A stretch of 64,000 nt of DNA, taken from Portibacter marinus. Lineage in GTDB: Bacteria > Bacteroidota > Bacteroidia > Chitinophagales > Saprospiraceae. The position numbers and the translations under genes are program-made. The stretch is from the NCBI RefSeq assembly GCF_021533195.1, contig NZ_JAJNKB010000003.1:459001-523000 (forward strand), in the 5' to 3' direction. Shown here piece by piece: positions 9,167-17,690 of this stretch; positions within the stretch are counted from its first letter, which is position 1, and every line of letters begins with the position of its first letter. The notes under the pieces are model-generated. The model saw only the letters and a program-made list of their open reading frames with translations, did no database searches and had not been told where the DNA came from.

Positions 9167-10232
9167 TCAGTTCAAGGATGTTGTTATTCAAATCGCTACA
9201 CCTTACAGTACTGGTACAGGTTTTTATATCAGTGATTATGACGTCATCGTCACCAATGAGCATGTCGTAAGGGATAATCGAGAGGTTGCCATAAATGGTC
9301 GGATGATTGATAAGCAAATTGCTGAAGTTATTTACGTAGACCCCAAATATGACATTGCTTTTATTAAAGCTCCACAGGGTCTTGACGAGCTCAACGTTTC
9401 ACTAGAGCAGTTAGCTGAACTAAGAGAAGGACATCAGGTCATTGCCATCGGTCATCCATTTGGGCTTAAATATACCGTGACCAAAGGGATCATCAGCAAT
9501 ATGATACATGAGCATATGGGAACCACTTATCTCCAACACGATGCAGCGATCAATCCTGGCAATAGTGGCGGACCACTTGTAAATCTGGATGGCCAAATCA
9601 TCGGAATAAATACATTTATTATCAGAGACGGTAATAATATTGGCTTCTCACTTCCCGTTAGATATCTGATTGATACGCTTGATGCCTTTAAAGAGGGTCA
9701 AAACCAACCTGGAGTCAGATGTAATTCATGTCTGAATATTGTATTTGATGGAGAAGTGGATGAAGGTTACTGTCCACATTGTGGCGCTAAAATCACCATG
9801 ATTAGTGACATAGATCTTTACGAACCCATAGGAATTTCTAAAATCATTGAGGAAATGTTGACCGAACTTGGCTTCGACGTAGTGCTTTCCAGAAGAGGTC
9901 CAAAAAACTGGGAAATAACTCATGGAAGTGCTAAAATCAACATAGCCTACAATGCTAAAAATGGGCTTAATATTTGTGACGCTTATTTATGCGAATTGCC
10001 ATCAGAAGGTATTCATAAGATTTATAATTACTTACTACGACAAAATCATGAAATAGAAGGCTTTAGTTTCTCGATTAAAGAGCAGGATATTATACTTTCA
10101 CTTTTAATCTTCGATCAATACTTGAATCAGGAAACTGGCGTTAAGTTATTTAAAGAATTATTTGATAAGGCTGACCATTACGACAACATCCTTGTAGAAG
10201 AGTATGGTGCCGTATGGAAAAAGCAAAATTAG
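9150..10232 (+). CDS. Cytosolic trypsin-like protease with zinc ribbon and YbjN-like tail
   Basis: A 360-residue S1C-type protease. The triad is visible: His in TNEHVV, Asp in YDIAFIKAP, and Ser in NPGNSGGPLVN. The protease domain covers about residues 1-185. A four-Cys zinc ribbon follows (CNSC and CPHC, residues about 190-213). The last 130 residues resemble a YbjN-like domain. There is no signal peptide or membrane anchor and no PDZ domain, unlike periplasmic DegP/HtrA, so it should act in the cytoplasm. It is co-translated with the preceding gene. Substrate and trigger are unknown. Confidence 0.82.
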   Translation: MEKIVDQFKDVVIQIATPYSTGTGFYISDYDVIVTNEHVVRDNREVAINGRMIDKQIAEVIYVDPKYDIAFIKAPQGLDELNVSLEQLAELREGHQVIAIGHPFGLKYTVTKGIISNMIHEHMGTTYLQHDAAINPGNSGGPLVNLDGQIIGINTFIIRDGNNIGFSLPVRYLIDTLDAFKEGQNQPGVRCNSCLNIVFDGEVDEGYCPHCGAKITMISDIDLYEPIGISKIIEEMLTELGFDVVLSRRGPKNWEITHGSAKINIAYNAKNGLNICDAYLCELPSEGIHKIYNYLLRQNHEIEGFSFSIKEQDIILSLLIFDQYLNQETGVKLFKELFDKADHYDNILVEEYGAVWKKQN

Positions 10233-10290
10233 TAGCAGAGCACATGGGGGCTTTAATTCGTTATTATGTCTCTAATATGTAATTAAATAT

Positions 10291-10298
10291 TAATTTTG
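10291..10298 (+). promoter_or_regulatory. -7 box for the PorP/SprF gene
   Basis: TAATTTTG matches TAnnTTTG exactly and lies 30 nt before the ATG at 10329, the same distance class as the thrS, uppS and icd boxes. The -33 region is AT-rich without a clear TTG. Confidence 0.5.
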
Positions 10299-10328
10299 TA
10301 TTACGTCGAGGCCTTAAAATTGTAGAAT

Positions 10329-11375
10329 ATGAGTTTAAAAAATTACATTTTAATTTTCTTTTCGGTACTGATGTGCGCTGGATTGGGTGCTCAAGACATC
10401 CACTTTTCTCAGTTCTACATGTCACCCCTCAATCTGAATCCCGCGATGACCGGGGTAATGAATTGTAATACTAGATTTGTTGCCAATTATAGAAATCAGT
10501 GGGCCTCTGCTCTGGGTAAATATGCCTATAATACTTATTCCGCCTCCTATGATCAGAAGGTTCCAGTAGGGAGATCTGATTACTTTGGTATCGGTGGATC
10601 GTTTTTCGGTGATGTAGCCGGATCTTCAAGATTCGGAACACAGCACGGAGGTCTTTCCCTTTCTTATTCTAAGAAAATGGGAGGTTATAGAAAAAAATCA
10701 CACTATCTGGTCATTGGGGCTCAAGCTGCATTAGGAAATAGAGGAATAAGACAGGACAATTTACAGTGGGGAACCCAACATGATGGAAATGGTGGTTTTG
10801 ATCCTACATTAGCAGATCAGGAGAATTTAGCAAGAACAAATTTCCTTTGGGGAGATATCAATGCAGGATTGATGTGGTTCAGCGTTTTGGATCAAAATAC
10901 AAGTTATTATGTTGGAGGTGCTTTTCATCACCTAAATCAACCCAATCAGTCGTTTTACAGCGGAGTATTTGAGGCGCTAGCCAGTAGATTTACTTTTCAT
11001 GCGGGTGGTACTTTCTTAGTTAGAAACCGAATTTCTTTGGTACCCAATGTAGTAATGATGTTTCAAGGACCTCACAGAGAATTTAATCTTGGTACCTCAT
11101 TGAGGTTTGCAATGGGAAGAAGTCAACTAGGAGGTCAATCATGGCAGGCAGGTGCATGGGCAAGAGTTGGTCGTGAGGAAGAAGGTGGTGCGCATATGGA
11201 TGCCATCATATTGGCGACCAGGTTCGACTACGAGCAGTATGGTATTGGATTCAGCTATGACATCAATGTTTCCTCATTTACAGCTGCTACCCGTGGAAAT
11301 GGAGCCTTTGAATTTTCATTTATCTACACTGTTTGTGGACCTGAAAACAGAGGGGTTTATTGTCCGAAATTTTAA
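10329..11375 (+). CDS. PorP/SprF family outer-membrane protein
   Basis: A 348-residue protein with a signal peptide ending near GLGAQ, followed by the family hallmark QDIHFSQFYMSPLNLNPAMTG and a repeated strand pattern of an outer-membrane beta barrel. PorP/SprF proteins work with the type IX system; members outside the core locus usually partner with a specific CHU_C-anchored adhesin. No such adhesin gene is adjacent here, so the partner is unknown. The gene seems monocistronic, with its own -7 box and a 600-bp gap behind it. Confidence 0.92.
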   Translation: MSLKNYILIFFSVLMCAGLGAQDIHFSQFYMSPLNLNPAMTGVMNCNTRFVANYRNQWASALGKYAYNTYSASYDQKVPVGRSDYFGIGGSFFGDVAGSSRFGTQHGGLSLSYSKKMGGYRKKSHYLVIGAQAALGNRGIRQDNLQWGTQHDGNGGFDPTLADQENLARTNFLWGDINAGLMWFSVLDQNTSYYVGGAFHHLNQPNQSFYSGVFEALASRFTFHAGGTFLVRNRISLVPNVVMMFQGPHREFNLGTSLRFAMGRSQLGGQSWQAGAWARVGREEEGGAHMDAIILATRFDYEQYGIGFSYDINVSSFTAATRGNGAFEFSFIYTVCGPENRGVYCPKF

Positions 11376-11670
11376 GTCCACTAATTTGCGAATCAGTCAA
11401 TTCGCTGAATGATTAATGGCTTAGTCATTTAAGTTTACGTTTCTCTGGCTAAGGGCCAAAGTTATTACAAACAGTTTCTGGAATGTAATCAATCATTAGA
11501 GCTATTCCTTGAACATTCTTATTTTCAAAAGCAGTCACGAAATGCATTGCTCGAAGTCTATGTAGATATCCAGCTATAGAAAAACCAATGACCATCAATC
11601 TAAGATTTCAACTTCTATATAGTCATGCGTCTAAAATTTACTGATACAGTAAGCAATCGCGAACACTGCC

Positions 11671-11731
11671 TTTCATCCCTTAAATAGTTCCTGCGCTGCG
11701 TTGCTCTGCTGCAGCTCTTAAAGGGAAATGC
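11671..11731. repeat. Intergenic palindromic repeat, copy 1
   Basis: An imperfect inverted repeat: arms 11676-11689 (TCCCTTAAATAGTT) and 11713-11726 (AGCTCTTAAAGGGA). The interior includes TTGCTCTGCTGCAGCTC, which is identical in copy 2. It is about 100 bp from copy 2, in the same orientation. Confidence 0.7.
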
Positions 11732-11770
11732 ACATAGAAAACAGCAAATCCCGTATAGCGAATCTCATCT

Positions 11771-11832
11771 TTTAATCCCTTAAAGAGCTTCCTGCACTGG
11801 ATTGCTCTGCTGCAGCTCTTAAAAGGAATGCC
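11771..11832. repeat. Intergenic palindromic repeat, copy 2
   Basis: A direct copy of the 11671 element with better-matched arms (TCCCTTAAAGAGCT against AGCTCTTAAAAGGA) and the same TTGCTCTGCTGCAGCTC core. Differences between copies are scattered, so the duplication is not very recent or is selected for structure. Confidence 0.7.
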
Positions 11833-11975
11833 CTACCACGACATATTACCTAAATTTTCAATATGCTTACCCATATTTTATAATTTCTCCCAAACATGTA
11901 TTAATTTACAATCCCGAAGTTTTATCACGATTTCAACGAATTTTTTAAATTAAATAAGGCTAAAAACATCCTATT

Positions 11976-12443
11976 ATGTTCGGCACTAAAGAAAATAAGA
12001 AAGATCAACCTATGCAATCTAAATCATCCTCAAGCTCATCAAGTTCAAACTCCAGTAACTCTCTTGTCGGAGGCACTCATTTAGAAGGTACCGTTAAAGC
12101 TGACAATGATTTTAGAATCGATGGCACGCTAAAAGGTAACTTGATCTGTAAAGGAAAAGTAATCATAGGACCTTCAGGATTTGTGGATGGCGAAATTGAT
12201 TGCACGAATGCATTGATCGAAGGAAAATTTAATGGTGTCCTTAAAGTGAAAGAATTGCTTTCCGTGAAAGATAATGCCAAAATTACCGGTGAAATCGTCA
12301 CCGATAAATTGGTCGTACAATCCGGAGCCATTTTTAATGTTAAATGCCAGATGGGAGGCCAAACACTCTCAAATGTCAGTTCTAAAAATAAACCGGACAG
12401 TCAACATGGAGGTGTCAAGAAAGATCTTGTTTTAAATGCCTGA
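11976..12443 (+). CDS. Bactofilin (polymer-forming cytoskeletal protein)
   Basis: A 155-residue protein. A Ser/Asn-rich flexible N-terminus (residues about 14-30) precedes the bactofilin (DUF583) beta-helix, with short repeated turns such as FRIDGTLKGNLICKGKVIIG, VDGEIDCTNALIEGKFNGVL and DNAKITGEIVTDKL. Bactofilins polymerise into filaments, often membrane-associated, that position cell-wall or surface functions. The stop overlaps the AtpZ-like gene by 8 bp. The start follows a long AT-rich leader. Confidence 0.9.
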   Translation: MFGTKENKKDQPMQSKSSSSSSSSNSSNSLVGGTHLEGTVKADNDFRIDGTLKGNLICKGKVIIGPSGFVDGEIDCTNALIEGKFNGVLKVKELLSVKDNAKITGEIVTDKLVVQSGAIFNVKCQMGGQTLSNVSSKNKPDSQHGGVKKDLVLNA

Positions 12444-12645
12444 TTCTGACAAGAATAACAAACGAAACGACTTACTGAAATATATGGGAATGGCAACACA
12501 ATTATTTGTGTTGCTTTTCATTTTACTGTGGCTGGGTAGGAAATTGGACGAATACCTTCAATTCGAGAAACCAATTTTCATGCTGGTTTTTATAATTATT
12601 GGCTTAGCAGCTTATCTTTATAAGGTTTACAAAGATGTAGCTTAA
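12436..12645 (+). CDS. AtpZ/AtpI family small membrane protein
   Basis: A 69-residue protein with two membrane helices (residues about 18-33 and 44-62) separated by a short loop, LGRKLDEYLQFEKPIF. This matches the small AtpZ/AtpI family usually encoded just before F1Fo ATP synthase genes, where it assists c-ring assembly or Mg2+ supply. It overlaps the bactofilin gene by 8 bp. The ATP synthase genes themselves are not in this window. Confidence 0.8.
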   Translation: MPDSDKNNKRNDLLKYMGMATQLFVLLFILLWLGRKLDEYLQFEKPIFMLVFIIIGLAAYLYKVYKDVA

Positions 12646-12648
12646 CTT

Positions 12649-13026
12649 ATGACCACCAACCTCTTCTTGAAATACCTTGCTGGGATAGGTATTTTCCTTC
12701 TTATTCTAACTTTGCTGCTCCACGGTAGAGGAGAAATTGGAAAATTCACAGATTTTTCCATCTATGCGATCATCGCTTTTTCACTTCTCTCTTATGTCAT
12801 GTTTTACCTGGGTAAAATGGCTGCAAAAAGCTCTAATAAATATACTTTCAACAATATTATTATTGGTAACATGATATTAAAAATGTTCCTGTGTGTGATT
12901 ATAATTTTAGTTTACAAAAATATCTATCAAATAGAATCCAGGGCATTCCTACTGCCTTTCCTGGTCATCTATCTTGCTTATACTATTTTTGAAACATACT
13001 TCCTAACCAAGCTTGCAAAAGGATGA
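12649..13026 (+). CDS. AtpI-like four-helix membrane protein
   Basis: A 125-residue hydrophobic protein with four predicted helices (residues about 7-24, 37-56, 69-88 and 98-118). Size, topology and position after AtpZ match the AtpI-like accessory protein that precedes atpB in many Bacteroidota. It begins 3 bp after the AtpZ-like stop. The next gene is convergent, so no atpB follows. The assignment rests on topology and synteny rather than a sequence motif. Confidence 0.7.
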   Translation: MTTNLFLKYLAGIGIFLLILTLLLHGRGEIGKFTDFSIYAIIAFSLLSYVMFYLGKMAAKSSNKYTFNNIIIGNMILKMFLCVIIILVYKNIYQIESRAFLLPFLVIYLAYTIFETYFLTKLAKG

Positions 13027-13041
13027 CTCCCTGAAAAGAGA

Positions 13042-16000
13042 TCAAATATTTAGATATTGCTGCTCGAAGAATTGCTTATAAGCGGCTGTCGATTTCTGCT
13101 TAACGATTTCTCTATAACTCTTTTGAGTCACTGCAAATATCTCATAATCGAAATCTTGCTTGATAAATTCATCAGAATTCTTGGTGGCTTCATTATAGTA
13201 ATCCATAGCAAGATCCTGATTCTGAAACTTTCGGACCAAAATAATTTGGCTGCCTTCATCTTTATTTAAAAAGATATTGGAAATTTTAAGTTTATCATCC
13301 TTAAAATTCTTCTGATTAAATGCACTGATGTCAATTTTCGACGTGGTCATGTCTTTGCTGCTTTTTGAATAGAGCACCACCAACATATAATGTAACTTGT
13401 CCGGTTCAGTCTTGAAATCTTCAACACTCTCATTGTAGAGAACTGGATTGAAAGCATTATCATCACCCTTTACAAAACGCAATATCTCCTTCGCCCTCAC
13501 TTCTTCCGGTGTGTTCGGATGCTTTTTAACAACGTAATTCAAAGAAGTAATATAAGCATCCTTCCCTTCCAGATTCCCATCAACCATGGCGCTTAATAAA
13601 TCAACCTTTGCCATGACATTTTCAGTTCTCGTGATGTCCATTGACTTTAACTCATCTAATAATGCTTTACTATCTTCGTATTGGCCAGCCTCAAAAAGCG
13701 CGTAGGCTTTTTCATACTTTCTTTCGACTTGCTTTGCTTCATTGAGTTGATCAGCAGCATAATTAGGATCAGTAATACTCAAAGTATATTTTGAATCAGG
13801 AAAATCTGATACCAACTTTGCTTTGTAAAAATTAGCTTTTGACTGATTGTTGAGATCCATGTAGGACAGATAAGAATAATAATAGGCTTCTTCCCTAAAA
13901 TCCGTCTTCGCATTTCTGCCATACAGATCTTCAAGACTTTCTGCTGCCTTACTAAATTGTTCTAACTTTTCTCGATATAACTTCCCAAGATTAAAAAGCG
14001 CTTCCTCAATCTTTTGGTTGGCTACTTTTTTATCTTTCTCACTAAACGGAACTGCACCTAAAAATCCTTTGACTTCTTCGTCCGTCATTCTCTTAGCGAT
14101 GGCTTCTTCCGATGTTCCTTCATCGATCGATGAAGACGGCTTATTTGATCTCCGCCAATTATCCTCCAGTTGCCTGGACCCCCAAACTTTTCTAAATTCA
14201 TTTTGGCCTCGCCTCACCTTATTCATATCGTAAGCAAAGAAATCACTCCTGGCAGCTCCGGCTGTAGAACCCACATTGCTGACAGGTAGCGCAGTTGCCT
14301 CCAGCCCTCTTCCTCTAGAGAGTGATGATGATTTAGGTTTAGCATTTAATTCTTGCTGCTTCTTAATGGCAGCTGCAATTTCACGCTGTCTTTCTGGGCT
14401 CATTTCGCTCACTCTTAGCAAGCTGTCCTGTAATTTGATGATGTCAATGTTGGTAGCAATATCTTTCAAGTTTTCACTCAGTCTTTGCACCTCATCGTAT
14501 CGTTCATCAGATTTGGGGAGATTTAATAATGTACTATCATAGTGATATTTAGCATCAGCATATTCCTCTTCTTCATAGAAGTAATTCGCCAAAACGAAAT
14601 ACGATTCTGCATTCTGTGTTGCATTTCCGACGTTATACTTAATGGACTTTCTAAAGTTCTCTATGGCCAGATCTCTTTCCTTCTTTTGTAAATGAATGGT
14701 TCCAATGGTAAAGTAAATCTGATCCCTGTAGGCAAAATTCTTTTCTTCATCAGCCATATTCTCTAGCCTCTTGATGGTCTTTTCTGAGGATTCCTGTCCA
14801 GACGCCCATGCTGCTTTTGACATATTTAAAGCCGCATTGAATTCCATTTCATAGTCTGGGTGCATCTTGATTACTGCATTATACGCTTCAAAAGCCTTTG
14901 CTTGTAGACCTAATTGTTGATTGAGCTGTGCTAAGATGAAGGTATATCTGGCTTTATCTTCTTTATTCTTGCTGATCTCAATTGCTTGTTCTAAGGATTG
15001 TGCAGCAGAGGCGTAATCCTTTCTCTTAAGATGATAAAATGCTCGAACAACTGGAATTTCTCTCCGTACATCCTTCGGGGTGCCTGGATCTCCCTCCACC
15101 TTATCCAAATAATATTCAGCCAATGAAAATCGCTCTCTGTGTATGTATGTTCTTGCCAACCAAAGAATGCCTTCCTGATAGACTGGTTCATGGCCAAACA
15201 TATCATCCTTCTCCGCTGACTTCAAAACATCCTTTGGATTGGTGTTGGGTGGATTTGAAGATTTTGAAGAAGATCGCGTATCTGATGTGTTGTCATCATT
15301 AGCAGTTTTATCAACAGATGGTGTTTCTTCCTTCTTTACTTCTTCATTTTCAGTTTGGACATTGGTCTCCTGTTCATCATTGGTCTTTGCCGGCCGTTCT
15401 TTACTTCCAGGTTTTGCAGGTCTTTGCTTACTGCCTGGCTTAGACCTCCTTTTCTTACTTCCAGGCTTGGATCTGCTCTTTTTTCGATCTTTAGACTTGG
15501 GACTTGCCTTTGATCTTTTTTTGGTGGATGGCCTCTTTTTCTTTGTTGACGGTCGTCTTGTGGAACTACTCGCCTTTCTACTTCGCTTACTATCGTCCTT
15601 TTTTAGTCTGGACTTCCGCTTATTGAGCGGATCAAATTCTTCAACAAAAAACTCAAATGTTTTTTCAGCAGCCTCGTAGTCTTGCTTCATATATTGGGCT
15701 TGGCCCAATAAAACATAGCAATCATCCACCCAGTGACTCGGCTCGTGAATAGTTGCAACTATACTGACCTTTTCAATGGCTTTATCCAAATCAGCTGAAA
15801 CAGATTTAGCATTGGGAACCGCCGTGTATGGGTAAATCGGTAATATTTTGTTATAATTCTCCTGATATTGAGCATTTAACGATGCTTCTGACTCCTGCAT
15901 GATAACGTCTGCATTGAAGTACCCGTTAAATTTTGCGGTCGTATTATGATAGATCTTTCCGAGCTTCCCAACTTCACCACGCTTCTTCTGTACCGTACAC

Positions 16001-16056
16001 CCATTGGCAATAAAAATGAGGGCCAATAGACTTACTAAAACTTGAATCTTTCTCAA
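13042..16056 (-). CDS. porW: Type IX secretion lipoprotein PorW/SprE, TPR-rich
   Basis: A 1004-residue lipoprotein with lipobox IANGC. An N-terminal conserved block (YHNTTAKFNGYFNADVIM, then YDYA-like TPR) and many tetratricopeptide repeats across residues about 285-900 match SprE/PorW, a scaffold needed for T9SS secretion and gliding. Residues about 155-240 are an unusually basic low-complexity insert with Lys/Arg/Ser and KPGSK repeats, followed by an acidic Glu/Asn stretch. The only in-frame start after the upstream TGA is TTG at 16056, placing the signal peptide correctly. The gene is convergent with the AtpI-like gene. Confidence 0.88.
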   Translation of the reverse strand: MRKIQVLVSLLALIFIANGCTVQKKRGEVGKLGKIYHNTTAKFNGYFNADVIMQESEASLNAQYQENYNKILPIYPYTAVPNAKSVSADLDKAIEKVSIVATIHEPSHWVDDCYVLLGQAQYMKQDYEAAEKTFEFFVEEFDPLNKRKSRLKKDDSKRSRKASSSTRRPSTKKKRPSTKKRSKASPKSKDRKKSRSKPGSKKRRSKPGSKQRPAKPGSKERPAKTNDEQETNVQTENEEVKKEETPSVDKTANDDNTSDTRSSSKSSNPPNTNPKDVLKSAEKDDMFGHEPVYQEGILWLARTYIHRERFSLAEYYLDKVEGDPGTPKDVRREIPVVRAFYHLKRKDYASAAQSLEQAIEISKNKEDKARYTFILAQLNQQLGLQAKAFEAYNAVIKMHPDYEMEFNAALNMSKAAWASGQESSEKTIKRLENMADEEKNFAYRDQIYFTIGTIHLQKKERDLAIENFRKSIKYNVGNATQNAESYFVLANYFYEEEEYADAKYHYDSTLLNLPKSDERYDEVQRLSENLKDIATNIDIIKLQDSLLRVSEMSPERQREIAAAIKKQQELNAKPKSSSLSRGRGLEATALPVSNVGSTAGAARSDFFAYDMNKVRRGQNEFRKVWGSRQLEDNWRRSNKPSSSIDEGTSEEAIAKRMTDEEVKGFLGAVPFSEKDKKVANQKIEEALFNLGKLYREKLEQFSKAAESLEDLYGRNAKTDFREEAYYYSYLSYMDLNNQSKANFYKAKLVSDFPDSKYTLSITDPNYAADQLNEAKQVERKYEKAYALFEAGQYEDSKALLDELKSMDITRTENVMAKVDLLSAMVDGNLEGKDAYITSLNYVVKKHPNTPEEVRAKEILRFVKGDDNAFNPVLYNESVEDFKTEPDKLHYMLVVLYSKSSKDMTTSKIDISAFNQKNFKDDKLKISNIFLNKDEGSQIILVRKFQNQDLAMDYYNEATKNSDEFIKQDFDYEIFAVTQKSYREIVKQKSTAAYKQFFEQQYLNI

Positions 16057-16147
16057 CCTGCCAGATTTATGTTTAATTTTCTTTCAATACCTTTGCGAAT
16101 CCCGTGCATGCGTTGCAGGAATAATCTATGTTATAACAAAAATTGGG

Positions 16148-16155
16148 CAAATTTA
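16148..16155 (-). promoter_or_regulatory. Candidate -7 box for porW
   Basis: On the minus strand this reads TAAATTTG, a full TAnnTTTG match, about 91 nt before the TTG start of porW. That implies a leader longer than at other promoters here, so it is only a candidate. Confidence 0.3.
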
Positions 16156-16225
16156 TTTTATTCAGCACTATTGATTTAGCTTTTAGGTCAATTTTGGGTA
16201 AGAATATTCCGTTAGTAAGGAAGAA

Positions 16226-17059
16226 ATGGAGGAAAACGAATTATTAGAAGAGCAAAAAGATAAGCTTAAAAAGAACTATAGGCTGGTCGTCTTGGATGAT
16301 GAAACGCTGCAGGAAGTGTCGACTTACAAGCTTTCATTGATAAATATCTACTTACTGATCAGCAGTATTCTACTTCTTGTAGGCCTTTTGATTGTATTAA
16401 TATTTGTTTTCACGCCGATTAAAACATTGCTCCCTGGCTATGGTGATGTGGAAGCCAATAAGCAATTCATAGAATTAACCCAGAAGACCAAGGAGTTAGA
16501 GCGTGACATGTTGGCTATGAATGAATATTTAGAACGAAGCAAAAAACGTCTGGTAGGGGCTTCTGAAGGTGAGGCCAATGTGCGCATGGAGGAAAGTCAA
16601 CAGTCATCTATTCCCCTGAATTTGGATCCAGAACCGGAATTGTCAGCGGCCAGGAAGCCGAAGAAGATTGTCAATAAGGCAAAATTGGGTCAATACTACC
16701 TGCTCACTCCCATTTTAGGGCAGATAAGTGCCGAGTTTGATCCCAATAAAAAGCATTATGGAGTTGATATTTTGGGGCCTAAAAATGCAGCTATACAAGC
16801 CGTCATGGATGGATATGTGATATCTTCCGACTGGACTTTGGAGTCCGGTAACACTATTGCTATCCAGCATGCCAATAATATTGTATCATTTTACAAGCAT
16901 AATTCGTCATTATTAAAAAAAGCTGGTAGTTTTGTGCAAGCCGGTGAAGCTATAGCCATCATTGGCAATTCAGGAACTTTATCGGATGGGCCTCATTTAC
17001 ATTTTGAACTTTGGTACAATGGAACGCCTGTTAATCCGACGGAATTTATAAACTTTTAG
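16226..17059 (+). CDS. Membrane-anchored M23 (LytM) peptidase
   Basis: A 277-residue protein. Residues 1-45 are cytoplasmic and charged, one membrane helix spans about 47-72, a coiled coil runs about 85-115, and the LytM domain fills 150-277. The metal-site motifs are intact: HYGVD and HLHFELW. It should cleave peptidoglycan crosslinks or activate amidases in the periplasm. The HAD gene follows after 3 bp, so they are co-transcribed. A near-consensus -7 sequence (CAATTTTG) lies upstream near 16190. Confidence 0.9.
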   Translation: MEENELLEEQKDKLKKNYRLVVLDDETLQEVSTYKLSLINIYLLISSILLLVGLLIVLIFVFTPIKTLLPGYGDVEANKQFIELTQKTKELERDMLAMNEYLERSKKRLVGASEGEANVRMEESQQSSIPLNLDPEPELSAARKPKKIVNKAKLGQYYLLTPILGQISAEFDPNKKHYGVDILGPKNAAIQAVMDGYVISSDWTLESGNTIAIQHANNIVSFYKHNSSLLKKAGSFVQAGEAIAIIGNSGTLSDGPHLHFELWYNGTPVNPTEFINF

Positions 17060-17062
17060 ACA

Positions 17063-17488
17063 ATGAGCAATCACGATTTGAAAACCTTGCGGGACGAGGA
17101 TGGTAAATTATTGAGTCCTATTTTAGATGAAGAGATCAAGAATTTCTTAATAGACATTGACGGGACGATTACCGACGATATACCTAATGAAGAGCCAGAG
17201 AGAATGGCAACTTGTGCACCTTATCCTGACGCATTAGAAATCATCAATAAGTGGTATGATGAAGGTCATATCATCACCTTTTTCACATCCAGAACTGAAG
17301 AACATCGAAAAATTACTGAGAAATGGTTGAAAGAGCATAAGTTCAAATACCACGGTCTTCTTATGGGTAAGCCGAGAGGAGGTAATTATCACTGGATTGA
17401 CAATCATTTAGTGAGGGCGACCAGATTCAAAGGCAAGTTTACAGATTTCGTTCATAAGAATAAGAGCATCGAAGTTTTCGAGGATTGA
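17063..17488 (+). CDS. Small HAD-superfamily phosphatase
   Basis: A 141-residue protein with HAD motif I (LIDIDGTITDD), motif II (FFTSRT) and a Lys/Asp region (GKPRGGNYHWIDNH) in place of motifs III and IV. It lacks a large cap domain, so it probably acts on a large or macromolecular phosphate ester. Relatives in this phylum are sometimes labelled phosphoheptose isomerase, which the motifs do not support. It is downstream of the M23 gene with a 3-bp gap. Confidence 0.8.
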   Translation: MSNHDLKTLRDEDGKLLSPILDEEIKNFLIDIDGTITDDIPNEEPERMATCAPYPDALEIINKWYDEGHIITFFTSRTEEHRKITEKWLKEHKFKYHGLLMGKPRGGNYHWIDNHLVRATRFKGKFTDFVHKNKSIEVFED

Positions 17489-17509
17489 TTAGCGTTCCAA
17501 AGGAAAAAT

Positions 17510-17640
17510 GCCAGAGGCATTTTAGCTAATCAACCGCAAGCTAACCTTGCGGATGGGAAGCCTGAAACGTTGCTTCGCAAAATTGCCAGAGGCCATTTAG
17601 TTCGTCAACCTGAAGCACACCTTCAGGATGGGAAGCCTGA
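17510..17640. repeat. Two-copy palindromic repeat with covarying stem
   Basis: Copies at 17510-17565 and 17585-17640 share the frame GCCAGAGGC...hairpin...ATGGGAAGCCTGA; a third fragment (GCCAGAGGC) is at 17657-17665. The hairpin stems differ but both pair perfectly: CCGCAAG/CTTGCGG (17534-17552) and CCTGAAG/CTTCAGG (17609-17627), with 5-nt loops CTAAC and CACAC. It lies between convergent genes. The core matches the minus-strand unit of the array at 24761-25233. Confidence 0.85.
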
Positions 17641-17690
17641 TTTATTGTCATCCTAAGCCAGAGGCATAGCTGCATTTCATCCACATTGGC

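Larger units (their letters stand above)
11376..11975. other. 600-bp intergenic region with two palindromic repeats
   Basis: No convincing reading frame lies between the PorP/SprF gene and the bactofilin gene. A short perfect hairpin (GCGAAT with ATTCGC, 11388-11405) follows the PorP/SprF stop but lacks a T tract. Two copies of a 60-bp repeat lie at 11671-11731 and 11771-11832. The rest is AT-rich, and I see no clear promoter for the bactofilin gene. Confidence 0.6.

Noticed and set aside
15239-15679. Leu-rich 146-residue frame opposite PorW
   Set aside because: It is the antisense reading of the Lys/Ser-rich insert; the hydrophobicity comes from the complement of AAG/AAA codons, not from a membrane protein.
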